A program made the translations under genes and the position numbers. The notes below the pieces were generated by a model. It saw only the letters and a list, made by a program, of their open reading frames with translations, was not told where the DNA came from and ran no database searches. Of a stretch of 10,289 nt of DNA, positions 1 through 5,603 are shown one piece after another. Positions within the stretch are counted from its first letter, which is position 1; every line of letters begins with the position of its first letter. This DNA is from CAZLLV01 sp964560325 (GTDB lineage: Bacteria > Acidobacteriota > Thermoanaerobaculia > Multivoradales > DATKCC01), in contig CAZLLV010000238.1 of NCBI GenBank assembly GCA_964560325.1, positions 1 to 10,289 on the forward strand. Reading direction: 5' to 3'.

Positions 1-110
1 CCTCGTCCCCGTAGCACGTGCGAACCGTGGGCCTCACCCCTGAGCTGCCAGCCAGAGGAGCGGCTAAGCCCGAAGTAAGTTGTTGAGAAGTATCGCCGTA
101 CATTGTGGAG

Positions 111-158
111 CGGCCCAAAGAAAAGCCTTAGGGAATATTTAAGTTCGACCCAAAGAAA
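111..158. repeat. Short near-direct repeat (2 copies, 35-bp period)
   Basis: Two 13-base copies, CGGCCCAAAGAAA at 111-123 and CGACCCAAAGAAA at 146-158, differ at one base and start 35 bp apart. They lie downstream of the stop of the minus-strand gene at 184. No function can be assigned; two copies this short could be chance. Confidence 0.3.
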
Positions 159-165
159 CGTCAGT

Positions 166-184
166 ATGTGACGAATTGTCATAT
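166..184 (-). terminator. Possible weak terminator hairpin after the small membrane-protein gene
   Basis: Bases 166-172 can pair with 178-184 (7 bp including one G-T pair) around a 5-base loop, touching the stop codon at 184-186. Read on the minus strand, the hairpin is followed about 7 bases later by the T-rich stretch GTTTCTTT. The stem is A+T-rich and weak and the T-run is interrupted, so this is a tentative call. Confidence 0.25.
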
Positions 185-588
185 CAAAGATCCCTGACGA
201 AGCGCCACGCTTCTCTCGATAGGAAGATGAAGAATAGCAGAATATCGAGAAGGAACAATGCGTACTCACCTGCGCGGAGTCCCATTATCAACAACCCACT
301 AGCGACTTTCTGATCGTCAAGATACAGGCCGTCGGCCCAAGCAGTTAAATATGCCAATCCAATCGCCGCAACAGCTATTGTGCCAAAGGTCAGCGTTCCA
401 TAGACAACGTGCAACGCAAACAACAGAGGTCGACGCCACATCGTAGGAACTGGAGACGCTGAAGTGTCGGTGGAGCCCGTTACTTCGTTGGCGGCCCCCG
501 AGATCGAGTCGGGCCGGTCGCTATATTCGACGGGCAACTCTTCTTCACTAGCGCTCGCGCTGGCAGTAAACTGTCTCGAATCTGGCAA
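184..588 (-). CDS. Small membrane protein, two predicted helices, function unknown
   Basis: I do not recognise a family. The 134-residue product has a polar, Ser/Glu/Asp-rich first 50 residues with no cysteines. A hydrophobic stretch follows at about residues 54-84 and a second at about 98-125, ending in a short basic/acidic tail (REAWRFVRDL). This fits a two-pass inner-membrane protein with no visible catalytic motif. The start is TTG at 588, supported by GGAG on the minus strand at 595-598, six bases away. An internal ATG at 441 (residue 50) would give an 85-residue protein that is almost all membrane segment, with no clear ribosome site. The gene lies in the lower-G+C left part of the window, without same-strand neighbours, which suggests acquired or poorly conserved DNA. 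That a reading frame with two clean hydrophobic segments exists at moderate G+C argues that it is real, but there is no homology evidence. Confidence 0.55.
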   Translation of the reverse strand: MPDSRQFTASASASEEELPVEYSDRPDSISGAANEVTGSTDTSASPVPTMWRRPLLFALHVVYGTLTFGTIAVAAIGLAYLTAWADGLYLDDQKVASGLLIMGLRAGEYALFLLDILLFFIFLSREAWRFVRDL

Positions 589-880
589 AGATGACTCCAG
601 AGAGGCTCTCGTTGTTTGGTGCCTACGTACACTGTCGGCAAATGCTTCTTGCCCTCATTGGGGAAAAACTCAATGACTTCGCACGGTGCGCGTTCTGGTC
701 TCGGGTCGGGTGAATCATGGGGACGTAATCCCGTAGAGCTTCGTCTCGGGCAAAGCTCGATGACCGCTTCATAGGCTTTTGTCTATTCGCGTCGCCTCCC
801 GTTGCCGAGAATACCACCGCCCTCGCAGGGCTGACGATGATTCGTATCTCCAGGTACCTTCTCGATTCACCACCGAACCC
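589..880. other. Intergenic stretch with no supported gene
   Basis: Mixed-composition DNA (roughly 50-60% G+C). A 64-codon frame on the minus strand (623-817) has no recognisable domain, membrane segment or convincing start signal, and I do not call it. No RNA gene, terminator or mobile-element terminus could be identified. The right end abuts the abrupt rise in G+C and the inverted repeat that starts at 881. Confidence 0.5.
595..598 (-). promoter_or_regulatory. Possible ribosome binding site supporting the TTG start at 588
   Basis: GGAG on the minus strand lies six bases upstream of TTG 588. It is the only sequence evidence favouring this start over the internal ATG at 441. Confidence 0.35.
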
Positions 881-1049
881 AGGGGCCGGGCGGGGGCGCT
901 CGCGACGGAGCGCGGTTGAGCAAGCCGAGCCAGAAAGCCCGCTCGGCGTGCACGCCCGGTCCCCGGCGCAGCGAATCCAGGCGAGGCCTACGTCGGCCCG
1001 TCTCCCAGCCGAGCCGTGCCGGAGGCGCGAGCGCCCCCGCCCGGCCCCT
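881..1049. repeat. Large inverted repeat with 24-bp perfect arms
   Basis: The left arm 881-904 is the exact reverse complement of the right arm 1026-1049, 24 of 24 bases, enclosing 121 bases. Inside the left half, 924-930 pairs with 941-947 (7 bp, 10-base loop). The 9-mer AGCCGAGCC occurs at 923-931 and again at 1007-1015. Just outside the right arm, 1050-1055 pairs with 1061-1066 in a small hairpin. No coding capacity is credible here. The structure resembles a MITE-like or REP-like extragenic palindrome, or a folded RNA; the sequence alone does not decide. It sits exactly where composition jumps from moderate to very high G+C. Confidence 0.8.
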
Positions 1050-1107
1050 CGGCGTAGGCAACGCCGGTTCGGTCGCCACCTACCACCTCACCCATGTGGT
1101 CGCCGGA

Positions 1108-1161
1108 GCGTCCCCCGCCCAGATCCTTCACTGCGTTCAGAATGACAAGGAATGGGGGCGC
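1108..1161. repeat. Dispersed intergenic repeat of the 'HSERSE / VILNAVKDL' type, bracketed by an inverted repeat
   Basis: The core (about 1121-1150) reads, in different frames, as the peptides CHSERSEGS and FLVILNAVKDL on the minus strand and ILHCVQNDK on the plus strand. From general knowledge, these strings are hallmarks of a widespread intergenic repeat that is often mis-annotated as short proteins in many bacterial genomes. Flanking bases 1108-1115 can pair with 1154-1161 (8 bp with one G-T pair), making the core the loop of a hairpin. It is non-coding in my judgement. Confidence 0.65.
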
Positions 1162-1180
1162 TCGTCGGTCCCCACACCGC

Positions 1181-1202
1181 GGGCGGACGCAAGGGTCCGC
1201 CC
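1181..1202. repeat. Palindromic intergenic element (8-bp stem, 6-base loop)
   Basis: GGGCGGAC at 1181-1188 is the exact reverse complement of GTCCGCCC at 1195-1202, with loop GCAAGG. The next bases, CCCCTACAGGGG (1200-1211), are themselves nearly palindromic. The minus-strand reading gives VGADPCVRPR, a peptide signature I associate with a dispersed G+C-rich intergenic repeat often miscalled as protein. It could also act as a strong hairpin, but no T-run follows on either strand. Confidence 0.6.
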
Positions 1203-1302
1203 CTACAGGGGTTCGTAGAGTCCCTGAGCCAGGAATGATCCGCCCGGTCCGCCGGTTCTTCCCACCGAGCCGCTGACCGCCGCCCGTCCCCTGCACACCC
1301 TT

Positions 1303-1311
1303 TGCTAGAGT
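1303..1311 (+). promoter_or_regulatory. Candidate extended -10 promoter for rimO
   Basis: TGC followed by TAGAGT (4 of 6 to TATAAT) forms an extended -10 element. No convincing -35 hexamer lies 16-18 bases upstream. Transcription would begin near 1318, leaving a leader of about 25 bases before ATG 1344. This would rule out the in-frame TTG at 1302 as a start. The match is modest. Confidence 0.3.
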
Positions 1312-1343
1312 CTCCCCCGGCGGACCAGACCGCGAGCCAACCC

Positions 1344-2816
1344 ATGAGCGAACGCCCCGACCCGCCCCAGGCGGCAAGCCCCCGCCGCGTGGGCATGATC
1401 AGCCTCGGCTGCCCGAAGAACCTCGTCGACAGCGAAGTCATGCTCGGCGAGCTCCGCGCCCGCGGCCACCAGATCGTCACCGACGCCGCGGACGCCGACA
1501 CCGTCATCGTCAACACCTGCGGCTTCATCGACGAAGCCAAACAGGAATCGATCGACACCATCCTCGAAATCGCCGGCAACAAAGCACCTGGCAAAAAACT
1601 CCTCGTCGCCGGCTGCATGGTCAACCGCTACGGCAAAGAGCTCGCCGCCGAAATCCCGGAGATCGACGGCTTCATCGGCCTCGACGACCTCCGCACCGTC
1701 GCCGACCACCTCGGCCCCGCCCGAACCCCCAAGCTCACCCAGCTCGGAGCCCAGCTCGGAGAGGGCACTGCCCCCGCGCCCTCCCACGCCGTCTTCGACC
1801 ACACCGCGCCCCGCACCCTCACCACCCACGGCTACGCCTACCTCAAAGTCGCCGAAGGGTGCGACAACCCCTGCACCTTCTGCGCGATCCCCCAGTGGCG
1901 CGGCAAGTTCCGCAGCCGCACCGTCGACAGCCTCGTCGAAGAGGCCAAGAACCTCGAACAGACCGGCATCCAAGAGCTCTGCCTGATCGCCCAGGACACC
2001 ACCCGCTACGGCGGCGACCTCCTCGACCCCAAGGAGAGGAAGACCGGCCTCACCCGCCTCGTCGAAGCCCTCCTCGCAGGCACCAGCATCCCCTGGCTCC
2101 GCTTCCTCTACGCCTATCCGACCACCCTCGACGAAAGCCTGCTGCGGCTCATGGCGGCCGAGGAGCGCTTCTGCTCCTACCTCGACATGCCCCTCCAGCA
2201 CTCGCACCCCGACATCCTCACCGCCATGCGCCGGGGCGGCAAGCGCGAGCGCTACCTCCGCCTCCTCGCCCGCGCCCGCGAGCTCGCGCCCGACGTCGCC
2301 CTGCGCTCGACCTTCATCGTCGGCTTTCCGGGCGAGACCGAAGAGCACTTCGAAGACCTGCTCGACTTCGTCCGCGAGGCGCGGCTCGACCACCTCGGCG
2401 GCTTCGTCTACAGCCCCGAGGAAGGTACCCCCGCGGCCGAGCTGCCGAACCGCGTCCCGCGCGGCGTCGCCCGGCGTAGGCACGAACGCCTCCTGGAGGT
2501 CCAGAAGCCGATCTCGCTCGCACGCCGCAAGCGCCTCGAAGGCCGCGTGCTCGACGTGCTGGTCGAAGGCACGCACCCGGAGACCGATCACCTGCTGCGC
2601 GGCCGGCACGCCGGCCAGGCACCCGACATCGACGGCTACGTGCTGATCAACGACGGCCTCGCCCCGGCGGGCACGATCGCCCGGGTCGAGATCACCGAAG
2701 GCTTCGCCGACGACCTGGTGGGGCGGGTCGTCGGTCCCGCGGGCGCTCCCGGCGTGGTCGTCTCGCCGGACGCGATGGCCGCCGAGCCGGCCGCCCTCGC
2801 CGTCTCCTCCCACTGA
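1344..2816 (+). CDS. rimO: Ribosomal protein S12 aspartate methylthiotransferase RimO
   Basis: RimO is a radical-SAM enzyme that attaches a methylthio group to a conserved aspartate of ribosomal protein S12, using two [4Fe-4S] clusters. Starting at ATG 1344 the product is 490 residues. The N-terminal UPF0004 domain carries cluster cysteines C23 (SLGCPKN), C59 (NTCGF) and C91 (AGCMVNRY). The radical-SAM domain has the CxxxCxxC triad C173, C177, C180, followed by the RimO-typical CAIPQWRGKFRSR. The motif PLQHSHPDILTAMRRG and a C-terminal TRAM RNA/protein-binding domain (about 393-462) follow. The wording around the radical-SAM triad favours RimO over the tRNA enzyme MiaB. The protein is longer than the usual roughly 440 residues, through an extended linker before the radical-SAM domain and an Ala/Val-rich tail of about 28 residues. 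A TTG at 1302 would add 14 residues, but the homologous region only begins near residue 17, so ATG is preferred despite a weak ribosome site. ribF follows after 3 bp. The first two thirds use CTC and GAA codons much more than the neighbours do. Confidence 0.97.
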   Translation: MSERPDPPQAASPRRVGMISLGCPKNLVDSEVMLGELRARGHQIVTDAADADTVIVNTCGFIDEAKQESIDTILEIAGNKAPGKKLLVAGCMVNRYGKELAAEIPEIDGFIGLDDLRTVADHLGPARTPKLTQLGAQLGEGTAPAPSHAVFDHTAPRTLTTHGYAYLKVAEGCDNPCTFCAIPQWRGKFRSRTVDSLVEEAKNLEQTGIQELCLIAQDTTRYGGDLLDPKERKTGLTRLVEALLAGTSIPWLRFLYAYPTTLDESLLRLMAAEERFCSYLDMPLQHSHPDILTAMRRGGKRERYLRLLARARELAPDVALRSTFIVGFPGETEEHFEDLLDFVREARLDHLGGFVYSPEEGTPAAELPNRVPRGVARRRHERLLEVQKPISLARRKRLEGRVLDVLVEGTHPETDHLLRGRHAGQAPDIDGYVLINDGLAPAGTIARVEITEGFADDLVGRVVGPAGAPGVVVSPDAMAAEPAALAVSSH

Positions 2817-2819
2817 TCG

Positions 2820-3821
2820 ATGCAGGTCATCCAGGACGCCTTCCACGCCGTCGACCTGCCGCGCGGGGCGGTCGTCACGATCGGCAACTTCGACGGCATC
2901 CATCGGGGCCAGCGGGCGATCCTGGAGCGTGTGGTCGCGCGCGCCGAGGAGGCCGGCAGGTCCTCCGCCCTCGTCACGTTCGACCCGCACCCGCTCACCG
3001 TCCTGCGGCCCGACGAGGCGCCGCCGATGCTCGCCACGCTCGAGACGAAGCACCGGCTGGTGGCGGAGCTCGGCCTCGACGCGCTCCTCGTGGTGCGGTT
3101 CGACGCGGGGCTCGCGGAGACCCCGGCGGAGAGCTTCGTGCGCGACTTCCTGGCCGGACGCCTCGGGGCGAGCGAGGTGCACGTCGGCGAGGACTTCTCG
3201 TTCGGCCACCGGCGCGGCGGCGACTTCGACCTGCTGCGCCGCCTGGGCGACGAGCTCGGCTTCGCGGCCCACGCCGTCCCGGCGGTCGAGCTGCGGGGGG
3301 AGCGCATCTCCTCGACCCGCGTCCGCCGGGCCGTCTCCGAGGGGCGGATGGAGGACGCGGCGGAGATGCTCGGCCGGCCGTACTCGGTCTCCGGCAAGGT
3401 CGCGCGCGGCGATCGGATGGGCAAGCGGCTCGGCTGGCCGACCATCAACCTGCGGCCGGAGTCGGAGCTGGTGCCGCTCGACGGCGTCTACGTGGGCCAG
3501 GTGGCGCTGCCGGGCTTCCCCTCACCCTTCACCTGCGTCACCAACATCGGCACCCGTCCGACCGTCTACGAGAACTACCAGCGGGTGGTCGAGAGCCACA
3601 TCCTCGACTTCTCGTCCGACGTCTACGGCGAGTGGGTCGAGATCTTTTTCCACAAGCGCTTGCGGGAGGAACGGCTGTTCCCGACCGTCATGGATCTCTC
3701 CGCCCAGATCCGGCGCGACGTGGAGGCGACGCGGGAATACTTCGCGGCGCAGCGGCGCTTGAACGAACAGGTGGCGCCGGGCGGTCCGTCCGAGGTTCCC
3801 GCGAAGTCCGGTGAACCTTGA
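2820..3821 (+). CDS. ribF: Bifunctional riboflavin kinase / FMN adenylyltransferase
   Basis: This cytosolic enzyme converts riboflavin to FMN and FMN to FAD, using ATP twice. The 333-residue product has the usual two-domain order. The N-terminal adenylyltransferase domain has the nucleotide-binding signature TIGNFDGIHRGQ (residues 20-31) and ISSTRVR (163-169). The C-terminal kinase domain has MGKRLGWPTINL (200-211), TNIGTRPTV (241-249) and VESHILDF (257-264), with E258 in the position of the catalytic glutamate. The family motif HxGH in the first domain reads HRGQ here (H28, Q31), so the second histidine is replaced; this might alter adenylylation. The start ATG lies 3 bp after the rimO stop with no visible ribosome site, suggesting translational coupling. 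The last 20 or so residues are Pro/Gly-rich and probably disordered. Length and domain order are normal for the family. Confidence 0.96.
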   Translation: MQVIQDAFHAVDLPRGAVVTIGNFDGIHRGQRAILERVVARAEEAGRSSALVTFDPHPLTVLRPDEAPPMLATLETKHRLVAELGLDALLVVRFDAGLAETPAESFVRDFLAGRLGASEVHVGEDFSFGHRRGGDFDLLRRLGDELGFAAHAVPAVELRGERISSTRVRRAVSEGRMEDAAEMLGRPYSVSGKVARGDRMGKRLGWPTINLRPESELVPLDGVYVGQVALPGFPSPFTCVTNIGTRPTVYENYQRVVESHILDFSSDVYGEWVEIFFHKRLREERLFPTVMDLSAQIRRDVEATREYFAAQRRLNEQVAPGGPSEVPAKSGEP

Positions 3822-3883
3822 CGGCCAGTCGTTTTCGTCCATCCAGAGATCCCCACCGAACCCCGACTCACCCGATCCCGAAC

Positions 3884-3890
3884 AAGGAGA
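3884..3890 (+). promoter_or_regulatory. Strong ribosome binding site for trxA
   Basis: AAGGAGA lies about 9-10 bases before ATG 3900. It is the clearest Shine-Dalgarno match on the plus strand of this window and fixes the trxA start. Confidence 0.75.
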
Positions 3891-3899
3891 GCTCCCCCC

Positions 3900-4232
3900 A
3901 TGGCCAGCCAGAAGATCAAGCAGATCAACGCCTCGAACTTCGAGTCCGAGGTTCTCGAGTCCGACAAGCCGGTCCTGGTCGACTTCTGGGCCGAGTGGTG
4001 CGGCCCGTGCCGCATGGTCGCGCCGACCCTCGACGAGATCGCCGACGAGAACGACCGGGTCCAGATCGCCAAGGTCAACGTCGATCAGGAGCAGGAGCTG
4101 GCGGCCCGGTACCAGGTTTCGAGCATCCCGACCTTCATCCTGTTCAAGGGCGGCGAGCCGGCCGACCGCATGATGGGTGCGATGCCGAAGGCGTCGTTCG
4201 AGAGCTTCATCGAGCGTAACGCGGCGAGCTGA
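3900..4232 (+). CDS. trxA: Thioredoxin
   Basis: This is a small cytosolic thiol-disulfide oxidoreductase that reduces protein disulfides and is itself recycled by thioredoxin reductase. The 110-residue length is typical. The active site WCGPC spans residues 33-37, with redox cysteines C34 and C37. D28 matches the buried aspartate of the family, and the cis-proline P77 is in SSIPTF. The F-x-x-G-E segment follows at FKGGEP (about 82-87). No signal peptide or membrane anchor is present, so it is a cytoplasmic thioredoxin rather than a periplasmic Dsb or TlpA protein. Upstream, 78 bp separate it from ribF; no promoter could be recognised there, so read-through from rimO-ribF is possible. The M24 peptidase gene begins 13 bp downstream and may be co-transcribed. 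Confidence 0.97.
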   Translation: MASQKIKQINASNFESEVLESDKPVLVDFWAEWCGPCRMVAPTLDEIADENDRVQIAKVNVDQEQELAARYQVSSIPTFILFKGGEPADRMMGAMPKASFESFIERNAAS

Positions 4233-4245
4233 GAGCGCTCGGCGC

Positions 4246-5508
4246 TTGTCTGACTCTGCCACCGGCCCCGAGCGCCTGACCCGTCTCCTGGAGGAGCGGG
4301 ACTGCCGCGCGCTCCTGGTCGTCGCGGGCTCGGGGAACGATCCCGACCTCGCACCGTTCGTCGGACCGGTCCACCTGGGCCGGTCCTTCTTCGTTCTGGC
4401 CGCCGGCGAGCCGCCGGACGCGGGGCGCCTCGGCTATCTGACCGCGATGGAGCGGGACGAGGCGAGCGCCACCGGCCTCTCCCTGATCCATCCCGCCGAC
4501 CTCGACCTCGACACCCTGGGGCGGGAGCACCCGGAGCCGGCTCCCTTCTGGGGGGCGCTGCTGCGCCGGGCGCTCGCGATCGCCGAGGTGCCGGCCGGCC
4601 GGGTCGCCCTCGCCGGGCACCTGGGCGCCGGCCGCGCCGCCGGCTTCGCCCCGGTGCTCGAAGCGGCGGGCTGGCCCCTGGTCGACGGGCACGAGGTCGT
4701 GCGCTTACTGCGCAAGCGGAAGCGCGCCCACGAGCTGGCCGCGATCCGGCAGGCGGCGGCCGGCGTCGGGGTGGCCTTCCGGCGCGTGGCCGCGATGCTG
4801 GCGGCGACGGTTCCTGCGCGGCTGGGCGATCCGGGGAGCGGGGGCGGCACTGCGCTCCACCTCGACGGCGCGCCGCTCACCGTCGGCCGGCTGCGGGACG
4901 AGGTGTTCCGGGTGCTCTCCGAGCACGGTCTGACCCAGCCGGAGGGGAACCTGATCGCTCCGGCGGAGGAGGGGGCGGTGCCGCACTCGACCGGCACCAA
5001 CGAGCGCGTGCTGCGCTCCGGCGAGTCGCTGGTGGTCGACCTCTTCCCCCGCGGCCGGCTGTTCGCGGACTGCTCCCGCACCTTCTGCGTCGGCGAGCCG
5101 CCGGCGCCGCTCGCCAGGGCGCACCGGTTGGTGCTGGAGGCGCTCGAGCGGGCGCGCGCGGCGGCGAAGCCGGGCGTGACCGGCTGGAGCCTCCAGCAGG
5201 CGACCTGCGACCTCTTCGAGGAGCACGGCTACGCGACTCCGGTCAGCGACCCGGGCACCGACGAGGGCTACGTGCACAACCTGGGGCATGGGGTGGGCTA
5301 CGAGCTCCACGAGCATCCGAGCTTCCGGCGCGAGGCCGGTCCCGAGGGGGTGCTCGAAGCGGGCGACGCGGTGACGATCGAGCCCGGGCTCTACAGCCCG
5401 CGCGACCGCTACGGAGTGCGGCTCGAGGATCTGGTGGTGCTGGGCGAGGACGGCATCGTCGAAGACTTGACACCGTTGCCGTACGACCTCGATCCGCGCG
5501 CCTGGTGA
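4246..5508 (+). CDS. M24-family metallopeptidase (Xaa-Pro aminopeptidase-like)
   Basis: M24 'pita-bread' enzymes cleave N-terminal residues, often before proline, with a two-metal centre. From TTG 4246 the product is 420 residues. Residues 1 to about 160 form an N-terminal region resembling the creatinase/prolidase N-domain by position. The catalytic domain shows all five metal-ligand positions: D265 (VVDLFP), D275 (ADCSRTF), H348 (LGHGVGYELHEHP), E379 (TIEPG) and E394 (RLEDLVV), plus H355. The two aspartates are 10 residues apart; in the well-known M24 enzymes they are 11 apart, so one residue is missing from the connecting hairpin. There is no signal peptide, so it is likely cytosolic. The start is uncertain. 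TTG 4246 lies 13 bp after trxA, with only GAGAG (4231-4235) upstream. An ATG at 4177 would overlap trxA by 56 bp and add an Arg-rich leader, so I reject it. Substrate specificity within M24 (Xaa-Pro aminopeptidase, prolidase or an uncharacterised branch) cannot be fixed. Confidence 0.88.
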   Translation: MSDSATGPERLTRLLEERDCRALLVVAGSGNDPDLAPFVGPVHLGRSFFVLAAGEPPDAGRLGYLTAMERDEASATGLSLIHPADLDLDTLGREHPEPAPFWGALLRRALAIAEVPAGRVALAGHLGAGRAAGFAPVLEAAGWPLVDGHEVVRLLRKRKRAHELAAIRQAAAGVGVAFRRVAAMLAATVPARLGDPGSGGGTALHLDGAPLTVGRLRDEVFRVLSEHGLTQPEGNLIAPAEEGAVPHSTGTNERVLRSGESLVVDLFPRGRLFADCSRTFCVGEPPAPLARAHRLVLEALERARAAAKPGVTGWSLQQATCDLFEEHGYATPVSDPGTDEGYVHNLGHGVGYELHEHPSFRREAGPEGVLEAGDAVTIEPGLYSPRDRYGVRLEDLVVLGEDGIVEDLTPLPYDLDPRAW

Positions 5509-5557
5509 GCCGCCGGTAGCCCCCTTCCTCCCTCGGCCTGTCCCGGTCGGGGCGCCG

Positions 5558-5592
5558 CTCCTCACCTTCGGTGCGGAGGCCGGATTTCCGGC
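5558..5592 (+). terminator. Tandem hairpins between the M24 gene and the MFS gene
   Basis: Two adjacent stem-loops are visible. In the first, 5558-5561 and 5563-5566 pair with 5570-5573 and 5575-5578 around TTC, with one mismatch. In the second, 5579-5583 pairs with 5588-5592 around ATTT. No real T-run follows (only TCCCCCTT), so it is not a canonical intrinsic terminator. It may slow transcription or mask translation initiation of the MFS gene, whose ATG is 11 bases further on. Confidence 0.3.
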
Positions 5593-5603
5593 TCCCCCTT
5601 CCG

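Noticed and set aside
1..183. Possible integron attC site next to the small cassette-sized gene
   Set aside because: I looked for paired RYYYAAC and GTTRRRY core sites on both strands and found no convincing pair.
623..817. 64-codon minus-strand frame upstream of the small membrane protein gene
   Set aside because: No ribosome site, domain or membrane segment, and composition looks random. It could be a small gene, but I cannot support it.
837..1624. Several overlapping reading frames of 60-178 codons on both strands upstream of and into rimO
   Set aside because: They are Arg/Pro/Gly-rich, lack any domain, lie within the inverted and dispersed repeats, and contain the repeat-derived strings CHSERSE and VILNAVKDL. 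High G+C makes such frames common.
1305..3272. 655-codon open frame on the minus strand opposite rimO and ribF
   Set aside because: It is antisense to two well-conserved genes, consists mostly of Glu/Val/Gly/Ala/Arg/Asp with no motif, and is expected from third-position G+C bias.
854..3864. CCACCGAACCC shared between about 870-880 and 3854-3864
   Set aside because: Eleven bases in a C-rich genome with no shared flanks is compatible with chance.
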